Shown here: positions 17,252 through 26,232 of the stretch, piece by piece
How the letters are laid out: each line of letters begins with the position of its first letter
How positions within the stretch are numbered: position 1 is the stretch's first letter
Origin: CAYTBN01 sp964436045
Lineage (GTDB): Bacteria > Myxococcota_A > UBA796 > UBA9615 > CAYRNR01
Direction of reading: 5' to 3'
Assembly (NCBI GenBank): GCA_964436045.1
Contig: CAYTBN010000024.1
Coordinates: 28,904 to 92,903 of the forward strand
DNA length: 64,000 bases
Notes under the pieces: generated by a model
Told to the model about the DNA's origin: nothing
Seen by the model: only the letters and a program-made list of their open reading frames with translations
Database searches by the model: none
Position numbers and translations under genes: made by a program

Positions 17252-19294
17252 ATGGAGCTGCTACGCACGCCCCACGAAGCCTCGGAATTCCGGCTCCGGC
17301 TGGTGGTGGCGATCTGCCTGCTGACTCTGGTGTTCGGCACCCTGGTGGCGCGGCTGTGGATGTTGCAGGTGCTGCGGGGGGAGTACTACGCCCGTTGCGC
17401 GGCACAGAACGGATTCAAGGAGCGGGAGATACCCGCTCCCCGGGGGTTGATCTTCGACGCAGGCGGGCACCGGCTGGCGGACGTGCGGGCGGCGTACGAC
17501 GTGGTGATCCTGCCGGCTGACGTGCTGGCGTCCGGGGCCAACCCCGAGACCGACGCAGAGGACGGGATCCAGCTGCCCTCACGGGTCTCCATCGATGCCA
17601 TCGCACGGGAACTGTCGCCCCTGCTGTCGCTGCCCGAGGACGAGATCGTCACGCGCTACGAGGAGGCAGGGGGACGCAGGCGCTACCGGCCGCTCCTGAT
17701 CAAGGGCAACGTGTCGTTCGAGGAGCTGGCGAACGTGAAGCTCCGCCAGCCCTTCCTGCCAGGGGTCGACATCCGGGTGACCACCCTGCGCAACTACCCC
17801 TTCGGCGGGTTGTTCTGCCACGTCATCGGCTACATGCGGGAGGTTCGGGAGGATCAGCTCAAGAACCTGCGGACGCGGTACGCCGACACGCCCTGGGGGT
17901 CGGACTACTACGAGATGGGGGACCACTTCGGCACCTGGGGTCTCGAGGCGGCGTTCGAGGAGTACCTCAAGGGCAACGATGGCAAGTACTTCGCCTTGGT
18001 GGACGTCCACGGCCGCGAGCTGGGCCGGTCCACCGTCGAGGATCCGGGCGACGAGTACCTCCAGGCGCTGTACCACTGGGCGGACGCCGATCGGCGCCAC
18101 GAGCTGCCCGGCCACGATCTCCACCTCTCGCTGCGCCTGGATCTACAACAGCTGGCCCTGGACCTGATGGGGGAGGAGTCCGGCGCCGTGGCCATGATGG
18201 AGGTCCACAGCGGCCGGGTCCTGGCGCTGGTCAACGCCCCGACTTTCGATCCCCAGATCTTCGCCTCGCGGATCAGCCCGGAGCAATGGAAGGCGCTGAC
18301 CGACGACCCCACCGATCCCCTGAGCGACAAGGCGCTGCAGGGCATCTATCCCCCCGGCTCGACCTACAAGATGATCACCGGCGCCGCCGCCCTGGAGTAC
18401 GGCGGACTGAGTCTGGACACCCCGGTGTCCTGCAACGGTTATTACAAGCTCGGCGGGCACCGCTTCCGCTGCTGGCGCTATCGATACGGTGGCCACGGCA
18501 GCGTGTCCTTCCGGGACGCCCTCAAGGGCTCTTGCGACGTGTATTTCTACACCGCCGGGATGCGCGCGGGTATCGATCAGGTGGCGCGGATGGCCCGCTC
18601 CTTCGGCCTGGCCGACGCGACCAGCATCGGTATCAACAGCGAACAACACGGCCTGATCCCCACCGAGGCGTGGAAGCTGGAGTCGGGGCGGGGCAAGTGG
18701 CAGAAGGGCGACACTCCATCCGCGGTGATCGGGCAAGGGTACACCAGCGCGACACCCATGGGGCTGTGCCGGATGACCGCCGCCATCGCCAACGGCGGCA
18801 CGGTCTTCAAGCCGACGCTGGTGGATCGGGTGGTGGCTCCCGACGGCCACGTGGTGCTCCAGACCCACCCCGAGGTCATCGGTCAAGCCGACGCCTCGCC
18901 GCGGGTGATCGGCGCTCTGCAGGAGTCGATGCGGGCGGTCGTCGAGGAGAAGGGGGGCACCGCCCACTGGCAGCAGATCGTGGGATTCCCCTTCGCGGGC
19001 AAGACCGGGACGGCCCAGGTGGTCGCCCAGTCAGGCGGCGGGTTTGCCTACCACACCAACAAGTTCATGCAGGACCACGCCTGGTTCGTGGCCTTCGCCC
19101 CGGCCGACGATCCGCAGGTCGCCATCTGCGTGCTCGTGGAGCACGGGGTCCACGGCTCGACCGCGGCTGCGCCCATCGCGCGTCAGCTGATCGAACTCTA
19201 TTTCGCCGCCGACATCGAACGGATCCGCGCGGCCGCCGAGGAGGCCGCGAAGGCCGCTGACGCCGCCGCTGCTGCGGGCGAAGGGGAGGGGTAG
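17252..19294 (+). CDS. mrdA: penicillin-binding protein 2 (peptidoglycan D,D-transpeptidase MrdA)
   Basis: This 680-residue class B PBP has an N-terminal membrane anchor (about 17-38), a pedestal/dimerisation domain and a transpeptidase domain. Active-site motifs are Ser370-x-x-Lys373 (PGSTYK), Ser427-Cys-Asp429 in the SxN position, and Lys584-Thr-Gly (GKTGTAQ). It crosslinks peptidoglycan during lateral-wall growth with RodA, encoded 3 bases downstream. The C-terminus ends in an Ala/Glu-rich tail of about 30 residues that most homologues lack; its role is unknown. Confidence 0.94.
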   Translation: MELLRTPHEASEFRLRLVVAICLLTLVFGTLVARLWMLQVLRGEYYARCAAQNGFKEREIPAPRGLIFDAGGHRLADVRAAYDVVILPADVLASGANPETDAEDGIQLPSRVSIDAIARELSPLLSLPEDEIVTRYEEAGGRRRYRPLLIKGNVSFEELANVKLRQPFLPGVDIRVTTLRNYPFGGLFCHVIGYMREVREDQLKNLRTRYADTPWGSDYYEMGDHFGTWGLEAAFEEYLKGNDGKYFALVDVHGRELGRSTVEDPGDEYLQALYHWADADRRHELPGHDLHLSLRLDLQQLALDLMGEESGAVAMMEVHSGRVLALVNAPTFDPQIFASRISPEQWKALTDDPTDPLSDKALQGIYPPGSTYKMITGAAALEYGGLSLDTPVSCNGYYKLGGHRFRCWRYRYGGHGSVSFRDALKGSCDVYFYTAGMRAGIDQVARMARSFGLADATSIGINSEQHGLIPTEAWKLESGRGKWQKGDTPSAVIGQGYTSATPMGLCRMTAAIANGGTVFKPTLVDRVVAPDGHVVLQTHPEVIGQADASPRVIGALQESMRAVVEEKGGTAHWQQIVGFPFAGKTGTAQVVAQSGGGFAYHTNKFMQDHAWFVAFAPADDPQVAICVLVEHGVHGSTAAAPIARQLIELYFAADIERIRAAAEEAAKAADAAAAAGEGEG

Positions 19295-19296
19295 TC

Positions 19297-20409
19297 GTGG
19301 ATCGCCGGCTGATCCAGCACTTCGACCTGCCCCTGCTGGCGGTCACGTTCGTGTTGATGTTGGCGGGTCTGGCCACCCTGTACGCCGCGTCCCTGACGCC
19401 GGAGACCGAGGGAATCCCCTCGATGGTGACCCGCCAGGCGCTGTACATGGGTGTCGGCCTGGGCGCGGCGCTGCTGTGTACCCTGATCGACTACCGCGTG
19501 CTGCTGAACATGGCCCTGCCGATCTACGGTGCGCTGCTGGCGGCGCTCGCCCTGGTACTGCTGATCGGGTTCGTCGGCGGGGGCGCCCAGCGCTGGATCG
19601 ACCTGGGGATCATTCGCTTGCAGCCCTCCGAGTTGGGCAAGGTCGCCCTGGTGCTGGTCCTGGCCCGGTTCCTCCATGAGCGAGTCGATCGGGACGGGCT
19701 GGGATTACGGGCGGCGTTGCAGACGTTCGTGGTGATGGCCCCGGCCGGGCTGTTGATCTTCTTCGAGCCCGATCTTGGCACCGCGATCCTCTACGGCTTG
19801 CTCACCACCTCGGTGCTGCTGTTCGCCGGTATCCGTCCCCGCCTGCTGGTGGTGCTGACCCTGGCATCGGCTCTGCTGGGACCCCCGGCGATCTATGTGG
19901 CCTACCGCCACGTACTGGACGACTACCAGCGAGACCGTATCGACACATTCCTCGATCCCGAGAACGACCCCCACGGCAAGGGTTACCAGACGATCCAGAG
20001 CCGCTATGCCATCGGCTCGGGCCGGCTGGTCGGCAAGGGATTCGGCAAGGGGACGCAGGCCCAGCTGCGCTTTCTGCCCGAGCAACACACCGACTTCATC
20101 TTCTCGGTCTACGCCGAGGAGCGAGGGTTCTTCGGCTCGCTGCTGCTGCTGACCCTCTACCTGGGCTGGCTGGCGGTGGGGCTGAACGTGGCACGGCGAG
20201 CCAAGGAGAAGTTCGGCGCGCTGCTTGCCTTCGGGCTGGTGGCGATCCTGGCCTGGCAGGTGCTCATCAACCTGGGCGGTGTGCTGGGATTGATGCCGGT
20301 GACCGGAGTCACACTGCCGCTGATGAGCTACGGCGGATCTTCGGTGCTCACCGTGATGATCTGCGTTGGACTGCTGCTGAACATCTCCATGCGGAGATAC
20401 ATGTTCTAG
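19297..20409 (+). CDS. rodA: SEDS peptidoglycan glycosyltransferase RodA
   Basis: This 370-residue protein has about ten membrane helices of the FtsW/RodA/SpoVE family. Signature segments are LQPSELGKVALVL, the extracellular loop LPEQHTDFIFSVYAEERGF, and LPLMSYGGSS near the C-terminus. It polymerises lipid II into glycan strands together with PBP2. The GTG start at 19297 lies 2 bases after the mrdA stop. It is the last gene of the elongasome operon and converges on trxA with a 27-base gap. Confidence 0.94.
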   Translation: MDRRLIQHFDLPLLAVTFVLMLAGLATLYAASLTPETEGIPSMVTRQALYMGVGLGAALLCTLIDYRVLLNMALPIYGALLAALALVLLIGFVGGGAQRWIDLGIIRLQPSELGKVALVLVLARFLHERVDRDGLGLRAALQTFVVMAPAGLLIFFEPDLGTAILYGLLTTSVLLFAGIRPRLLVVLTLASALLGPPAIYVAYRHVLDDYQRDRIDTFLDPENDPHGKGYQTIQSRYAIGSGRLVGKGFGKGTQAQLRFLPEQHTDFIFSVYAEERGFFGSLLLLTLYLGWLAVGLNVARRAKEKFGALLAFGLVAILAWQVLINLGGVLGLMPVTGVTLPLMSYGGSSVLTVMICVGLLLNISMRRYMF

Positions 20410-20436
20410 CTCGTGCCGGTTCGTGCCGGGGAGCGT

Positions 20437-20763
20437 CTACAGCGCCTGGGCGACGAACTGCTCCAGCTTGGCGCCAGAGACCGCCCCCACGACCTGGTCG
20501 ACCACGGCGCCGTCCTTGAATAGGATCAGCGTCGGGATGCTGCGGATGAAGTACTTGCCCGGGATCTGGGGACTGGAGTCCACGTCCATCTTGACCACCT
20601 TGAGCACGCCCTTGTGGTTGGTCGCGACGGCGTCGACCAGCGGCGAGATGGCCTTGCACGGGCCGCACCAGATGGCCCAGAAGTCCACCAGCACCGGCAG
20701 GTCGCTCTGCAGGACCTCGGCCTCGAAGTTGTCGTCGGTGACCTGGTTCACGGCGTCGCTCAT
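20437..20763 (-). CDS. trxA: thioredoxin
   Basis: This 108-residue thioredoxin has the active site WCGPC (Cys33 and Cys36) and the cis-proline segment IRSIPTLILF. It is a cytoplasmic disulfide reductant. The length is standard and no signal peptide is present. It is divergent from the receiver-DnaJ gene (start 20917) and convergent with rodA. Unlinked to obvious redox partners here. Confidence 0.94.
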   Translation of the reverse strand: MSDAVNQVTDDNFEAEVLQSDLPVLVDFWAIWCGPCKAISPLVDAVATNHKGVLKVVKMDVDSSPQIPGKYFIRSIPTLILFKDGAVVDQVVGAVSGAKLEQFVAQAL

Positions 20764-20916
20764 GGGAAGGCTCCTCGGCTACGGGGACGTCCTCGTCCCG
20801 CTGCGGCCCAGATCTAGATCCCGGATGGCGATCCGTCAACAGGTGGTTTTCGACTGGGATTGACTGTCATCGACACTCAACCCTACGATCGTCGATCTGT
20901 CGACGAGTGGAAACCG

Positions 20917-22845
20917 ATGACGCGCGTACTGATCGTAGAGGCGGCGGAAACCGACCGCGACCTCCTCTGGGCCTTCTTCAACGGCATCCAGTGCCAGGTG
21001 GACGTGGTCCCCTCGCTGGAGGAGGCCGAGGGGCTGTTCAACGAGCATCAGCACCGCCTGGTCATCGTCGACGTCCGTCCCCCGCGGGGTGACGGCTTCG
21101 AGATCGCCCGCCGGCTCAACGACCTGTCCCAGCGGCTGACCCCCTTCCTGTTCGTGAGCGGTACGGCGAACGAAGAGGAGGTGATGCGCCAGGCCGATCC
21201 TCACCTGCAGGTCATCGGTCTGCTGCGCAAGCCGATCTTCATCGTCGATCTGGTCTACAAGGTCCGCGGCTTGGTGCCACTGCCGGACGAGACCGCGTTC
21301 CTGCAGCTGCTCGAGCGGCTGGAACCCGGTGATGCCGGTGTCAGTGGCCTCGATGAGCTGCTGCGCTCCAGCGGCGACCTCTCCCGGGTCTCGCTGGCGC
21401 GGGTTCTCTACGCCGTCTTCGAGACCCGCCGGACCGGCTGCCTGACCATCGCCTCGGGCGACGGCTTCGTCCGCTTCTACACGCGCCACGGCAACATCAT
21501 CTACCTGGAGAGCCAGCGCGAGCCGGACCGACTGCTCGCCTCCATGCGGCGCGCCGGGACCCTGGGTGACGATCGGCTGCCCAGCGAGGGTGACGCGGTC
21601 CGGCTGGAGGACGAGATCGGCCTGTTGCTGGCGACGCGGACGCTGGCGCCGCATCAGGTCCCGGCCGCGGTGACGGCGTTGCTGATCGAGGTGGTCGAGA
21701 ACCTGGCCGCCGAGCAGTCCGGGGTGTTCCGGCTCGAACCCATCGACCCTCCGGCCGTGCTGGACGAGCCTTTCGGCGTGCTCAAGGTCCTGCTGGGGGT
21801 GTACACCCGGCGGGTGGCCAAGATGCCCGACCCGGTGGGCGAGATGGGGAACTCGGAGCTGGTCGTCCGCCTGCCCCTGGGGCTCGACCTCCCCCGCTGG
21901 AAGCTCCCCGCCGCCGAGATGCGGACCCTCCACCGCCTGCGGGCGATGGTCGGCCGGCCCGTGGTCCTCGAGGACTTCCTGCGGGTATACGCCGAGGGCG
22001 ATCTCGACGCCCAGCGGTCGCTGCGGTCGCTGCTCGACACGCTCGAAGCGATTGGCTACCTGGACTTCCGGCCACCGCTGTTCTCCGAGGAGGACGCCCG
22101 GATCTGCCGTGAGCTGCTCGAGGAAGCCTACCGGATCCGCCACCTCGACCACTTCAGTCTGCTCCGCGTCCGCGCGACCGATTCGGCGGAGAAGGTGAAG
22201 CAGGCCTACCTGGACGCGTCGAGGATGTACCATCCCGATCGTTACTACACACGTCCGGACCGGGTCTGTGCCCTGGCGAGTCATATCCAGTCCCGCTACC
22301 AGGACGCCCAGGAGACCTTGGGCAACGAGAAACGGCGCAAGCTGTATCTCAGCGCCATGGACGACTCCGCGCTGCGCCGGGCCGGCGGATCGGACAAGGA
22401 TCTTCTCGATCCCGCCCGCGCGACGATCTTCTGGAAGCAGGCCGAGCGTTTCATCCGGGCCCGCAAGTGGGAAGACGCGCAGAAGCTGCTCGATGAGGCG
22501 GTTCGCTTCGATCCGGGCAAGGCGATCTACATCGCCACCCGTGCCTGGGTGGTCTACCAGCGGGATCCCAGGGGCAACGCCAACGTGGCCCTCGACGGCC
22601 TGCGCCGCGCCATCGACATCTCCAACAACTGCGACAAGGCCCACTACTACATGGGCATGATCGCAAAACAGGCTGACGAGCCCTCCAAGGCGGAGCTCTA
22701 CTTCAGCCGCGCGGTCGCGGCGAACTCCAACAACTTCGAGGCGAGCCGGGAACTGCGGCTCCTCGAACGCCGCTCCACCAGCAGCTCGGATCCTGCCGTC
22801 AAGAAGAGCTTCCTCTCCGGGCTGTTCGGTCGCAAGAAAAGCTGA
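20917..22845 (+). CDS. receiver-PATAN-DnaJ-TPR multidomain regulator
   Basis: This 642-residue soluble protein combines four modules. Residues 1-118 form a CheY-like receiver, with acidic residues Glu8 and Asp13, probable phosphoacceptor Asp52, Ser81 and Lys105. Residues about 150-275 are a PATAN (DUF4388) domain, starting at SGDLSRVSL and including RTGCLTI. Residues about 405-480 are a J-domain with the HPD motif at 439-441. The C-terminus (about 500-630) is TPR-like. The J-domain should stimulate a DnaK, while the receiver would be set by an unlinked histidine kinase. ATG 20917 starts the receiver fold; an upstream TTG at 20860 is possible. Function is unknown; a phospho-regulated chaperone adaptor is inferred. 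Confidence 0.8.
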   Translation: MTRVLIVEAAETDRDLLWAFFNGIQCQVDVVPSLEEAEGLFNEHQHRLVIVDVRPPRGDGFEIARRLNDLSQRLTPFLFVSGTANEEEVMRQADPHLQVIGLLRKPIFIVDLVYKVRGLVPLPDETAFLQLLERLEPGDAGVSGLDELLRSSGDLSRVSLARVLYAVFETRRTGCLTIASGDGFVRFYTRHGNIIYLESQREPDRLLASMRRAGTLGDDRLPSEGDAVRLEDEIGLLLATRTLAPHQVPAAVTALLIEVVENLAAEQSGVFRLEPIDPPAVLDEPFGVLKVLLGVYTRRVAKMPDPVGEMGNSELVVRLPLGLDLPRWKLPAAEMRTLHRLRAMVGRPVVLEDFLRVYAEGDLDAQRSLRSLLDTLEAIGYLDFRPPLFSEEDARICRELLEEAYRIRHLDHFSLLRVRATDSAEKVKQAYLDASRMYHPDRYYTRPDRVCALASHIQSRYQDAQETLGNEKRRKLYLSAMDDSALRRAGGSDKDLLDPARATIFWKQAERFIRARKWEDAQKLLDEAVRFDPGKAIYIATRAWVVYQRDPRGNANVALDGLRRAIDISNNCDKAHYYMGMIAKQADEPSKAELYFSRAVAANSNNFEASRELRLLERRSTSSSDPAVKKSFLSGLFGRKKS

Positions 22846-22955
22846 TCGCCACCTGGCGCTGTCGCCGCACTCCCTCTCCTCCCCGGGTCGCGCGCGGCCC
22901 GTTCCTCCTGGTGGGGGGACTCGTGTACAATGCCCGGCGAATCAGGAGGTTTGGC

Positions 22956-23918
22956 ATGCGCTGGTGGCTGATGGTCTCCCTCTGTATCGCGGCTCTGCTC
23001 GCGGTGGGCTGTGCGACGGGCGACGTCGACGACGTTGTCGCGGGGGATGACGACGACGTTGCCGCCGACGACGACGACGACGACGACGATGACGACGACA
23101 GCTACGAGCCCCCACCGGCGCTGGGTCCCGACTTCGAGTGGGATCCCGACGACCTGGAGGGCGCGCTGAACCTGTCCGTCGAGGCCCTGTACTACACCGT
23201 GCCCGGGTTCACCCTCTCGCTGGTCGAGACCATGGAGGATCTGACCGAACAGTACAGTACCGAGGACTGCCCGACCGTGGAGTTCAGCGGCCCGCCCGAC
23301 GCGGTGCTCAAGACGGTCACCGGCGGGTGCACGGCGGGGGAGATGGAATTTGCCGGCGCCTACTCGTTGCTGGACGAGGACGCGGGTAGCTTCCACATCT
23401 ACACCTGGTCCGCGGAACAGTTCTACATCCGGCCCGCCGATTCAGGAGTCGACGGACGTGAGGACGTGGAGGACGACGAGTACTTCTTCCACGGCCTGGT
23501 GGAGTGGAGCTACGACGGCCAGAACGTGCTCGGCACCTTCGGCCAGGGGTTGGGCGAGCTGGACGCCAACACCGGCTTCGAGGCCCACTACGTGGGGCTG
23601 GCGCCCGACGTCCCCGAGTGGAACCACGTGTATCTCAAGGGCAACAGCACCGCCCGGCTCAACGCCGACCAGGAGGTCGAGTACACCCACGACCTGTACG
23701 TGTCCTCCAACGGTTTCTACTCCTTCACGTCCAACGCCGTGACCATCGTGAGCGACGAACAAATCTGCACCGACGAGCCGCTCAGCGGCGGGATCACCAT
23801 CACCGGCTCCCCGCTGACCATCATGTTCATGCCCGACGGTGAGACCGCCTGTGACGGCACGGTCAACGTGATGGCCGGTGTCGAGCAGATCGGCTACTAC
23901 ACCGAGGCGATCTGGTAA
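22956..23918 (+). CDS. Asp-rich lipoprotein of unknown function
   Basis: This 320-residue predicted lipoprotein is lipidated at Cys19 (LLAVGC) and carries an acidic linker containing an unbroken run of eleven Asp. The mature domain is beta-rich with paired cysteines and no recognised catalytic motif. An AGGAGGT ribosome-binding site at 22944-22950 fixes ATG 22956. The Asp run presumably works as a spacer that extends the domain away from the outer membrane. It is followed on the same strand by the YfhO-like gene. Confidence 0.75.
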   Translation: MRWWLMVSLCIAALLAVGCATGDVDDVVAGDDDDVAADDDDDDDDDDDSYEPPPALGPDFEWDPDDLEGALNLSVEALYYTVPGFTLSLVETMEDLTEQYSTEDCPTVEFSGPPDAVLKTVTGGCTAGEMEFAGAYSLLDEDAGSFHIYTWSAEQFYIRPADSGVDGREDVEDDEYFFHGLVEWSYDGQNVLGTFGQGLGELDANTGFEAHYVGLAPDVPEWNHVYLKGNSTARLNADQEVEYTHDLYVSSNGFYSFTSNAVTIVSDEQICTDEPLSGGITITGSPLTIMFMPDGETACDGTVNVMAGVEQIGYYTEAIW

Positions 23919-23952
23919 CCGCCGTCGGATCTCTGCCCAGGGGCGGCGGCAG

Positions 23953-26232
23953 GTGGGAGACGACACGAGCGGAATCGCCCCCGGCCGTCGTCGAGGACGA
24001 GACGGGCACGCCCGCTCCGGGCGTCGATGGGCACCGCTGGTGTTGCTGGCGTGGATCCCGCTGTGGCCCCTGCTGACCCAGCGCAAGGTGGTGCTCCAGC
24101 ACGACCTGTTCCTCTCCGACCTGCTCCACAGCCACCTCCCGTACCGGGCGTTTCTGGGGCGTGAGCTCGCCTCGGGGCGCTTCCCGCTCTGGATGCCGGA
24201 CGTGTACTCGGGCGTACCCTTCCTGGCCCAGATCGAGGCAGCGCCCCTGTGGATTCCCAGCTGGGTGCTGCACGGGCTGTTCTCGCCCCACGTGGCCTTC
24301 AACCTCTCGGTGGCGCTGACGGTCCTGCTGGCCGGGATCGGCGCCTGGCTGCTGTGCCGGGAGCTGGGAGCCCTGCCCGCGGCCGCGGTGGTGGGGGGCA
24401 TCGCCTTTGCCCTGTGCGGGTTCAACGTCTGCCATATCAAGCACCCGAACCTGCACGCTGCGGCGGCGATGGCGCCCTGGGTGCTGTGGGCGGTCGAGCG
24501 GGCGCTGGCCCGGGCCGACGGTCGCGCCTGGCCGTGGGTGGGGGCGTTGATCGGCGTACAGCTGCTGGCCGGGGGTCCCCAGGTGGCCTACTTCACCCTG
24601 CTGGCGGCATCGGGCAGGGTGGCGTGGCGGCTGATCGCCGCGGGCCGGGGCGCCGTGCAGGCCCGCGGGCTCGCGATCCTGCGGATCCCCATGCTGGAGG
24701 GGGGCGGCTTCGTCCTCGCCATCGTCATCGGCTTCGCCCTGGCGGCCGCGGCCCTGTTGCCAGCGTGGGAACACACCGCGCTCTCACCCCGGGCGAGCGG
24801 CATGAGCTGGGAGGACGCGACCCGCTACCCCTATCCACCCGCGGACCTGATGACCTTCGTTCTGCCGCGGGTGCGGGGCAGCGTCTGGAACGTGACCTAC
24901 CCCGGCGGCGAGACCTTCCAGTGGGAGAACTACGGGTTCGTCGGGCTGTCGACCCTGCTGCTGGCGGTGATGGGCGCCGTCGCCGCCATCCGCGGACACG
25001 CGCAGCGACGCGGGAGGTACTGGCTCGTGGTCCTGGTTGCCGCCGGGCTGCTGATGCTGGGTCCGGCCACACCCCTGTATCGCCTGGCATGGCTCGGGGT
25101 CCCCGGCATGGACCTGTTCCGCTTTCCTTCGCGTTTTGTCGTGCTGGTGGACCTGGCGCTGGCGGTGCTCGCGAGCCTCGGTTGTTCGGCCCTGCTGGCG
25201 CGCTTGGAATCCGTGGGCACGGCGGCGCGCGTCGTTCCCCTGGTCCTCGTCGGCCTGGTGACGGTCGAGCTGTCGATCCAGCAACCGACCCAGCTGCCGA
25301 TGGATGACGCCGCACCCTGGCGGGCCGCCAGCCCGGTGGCGGCAGCCATCGCCGCGGACGGCGGCAGCGGCCGGACCTTCCACCTGGACGACTATCAGGT
25401 CTGGGACGAGGTTTGCCGCCGGAACCTTGGATTCCGGGCCGGGTTCGAGCCCTTCCAGCGGCTGGCAGGGGTCCCGCTGGCGAGCTCCGGGGTGCTGATG
25501 GGCCTGCGCTCCCCCGGGGGGTACGTGGCCATGCCCCACGTTCGAGTGGCGCGATTCTGGACACCGTTCCAGCACTACTTCCTGGACGTGATCCACCAGC
25601 CACCCCAGTGGAACGCCGACGCCCGCACCCCCGGCGCCCACTTCCAGGGTGCGCTGGACCGTTCCGCCGTTCGCTACGTGCTGACCGGCGAGCCGATCGT
25701 CGATGCCGCCCGCTACCAGGCGCTGGCCGCGTTCCCCGACATCCCGCTCTACCTGCAGGTCAACGTGGCGGCCCTGCCCCGGGCCTACGTGGCCACCCGC
25801 TGGGTGCCGGTGGAGGATACCGCTGGCGCGGCCCGGTGGATGTTCCGCGACGGGCTGGCTTTTCCCGGTGTACCCGCCATCGAGGGTGCCGCGGAGCCCC
25901 CGGAGGGCGACCCGGAGGAGCCGGTCGCTGTTCAGCTGGTCGAGCGGGGGACGGACCGCCTGGAGATCGAACTGGCCGGGGCCCCGTCCGGTTGGCTGGT
26001 GATCGCCGACAGCTGGGATCCGGGCTGGCGCGCGACCGTGGACGGGGAGCCGTCGCCGATCCTACCGGCCAACGGCTTCCAGCGGGCGATCCGCGTGCCG
26101 GCCGGTGCCCGGCGGGTCGAGCTGCGGTACCGGCCGCCGGGACTCTTCGGCGGCCTCGCCCTGACCGCCACGGCTGCCATCGCGCTGACCGGCTGGTTCG
26201 CCCTGGTCCGGCGCCGCCGTCAGGTCGCCTGA
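23953..26232 (+). CDS. YfhO-like polytopic membrane protein (GT-C fold)
   Basis: This protein of about 759 residues has some twelve membrane helices and a C-terminal soluble beta domain. The LWMPDVYSGVPFLA segment and the C-terminal ADSWDPGWRATVDG...RVPAGARRVELRY pattern are typical of the YfhO family. Those proteins are GT-C glycosyltransferase-like and are implicated in glycosylating wall polymers. The start is uncertain. GTG 23953 avoids overlap with the preceding lipoprotein gene and follows an AGGGG site; the frame is open back to 23878. The 3' end overlaps the convergent methyltransferase gene by 13 bases. Confidence 0.75.
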   Translation: MGDDTSGIAPGRRRGRDGHARSGRRWAPLVLLAWIPLWPLLTQRKVVLQHDLFLSDLLHSHLPYRAFLGRELASGRFPLWMPDVYSGVPFLAQIEAAPLWIPSWVLHGLFSPHVAFNLSVALTVLLAGIGAWLLCRELGALPAAAVVGGIAFALCGFNVCHIKHPNLHAAAAMAPWVLWAVERALARADGRAWPWVGALIGVQLLAGGPQVAYFTLLAASGRVAWRLIAAGRGAVQARGLAILRIPMLEGGGFVLAIVIGFALAAAALLPAWEHTALSPRASGMSWEDATRYPYPPADLMTFVLPRVRGSVWNVTYPGGETFQWENYGFVGLSTLLLAVMGAVAAIRGHAQRRGRYWLVVLVAAGLLMLGPATPLYRLAWLGVPGMDLFRFPSRFVVLVDLALAVLASLGCSALLARLESVGTAARVVPLVLVGLVTVELSIQQPTQLPMDDAAPWRAASPVAAAIAADGGSGRTFHLDDYQVWDEVCRRNLGFRAGFEPFQRLAGVPLASSGVLMGLRSPGGYVAMPHVRVARFWTPFQHYFLDVIHQPPQWNADARTPGAHFQGALDRSAVRYVLTGEPIVDAARYQALAAFPDIPLYLQVNVAALPRAYVATRWVPVEDTAGAARWMFRDGLAFPGVPAIEGAAEPPEGDPEEPVAVQLVERGTDRLEIELAGAPSGWLVIADSWDPGWRATVDGEPSPILPANGFQRAIRVPAGARRVELRYRPPGLFGGLALTATAAIALTGWFALVRRRRQVA

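Noticed and set aside
20836..22644. 602-codon minus-strand frame opposite the receiver-DnaJ gene
   Set aside because: The plus-strand product has four recognisable domains; the antisense frame is low-complexity Gly/Gln/Val/Asp sequence.
23031..23104. Asp-coding GAC repeats as a mobile or regulatory DNA repeat
   Set aside because: The run lies in frame directly after a lipobox and recurs in the same place in other lipoproteins, so it is a protein linker.
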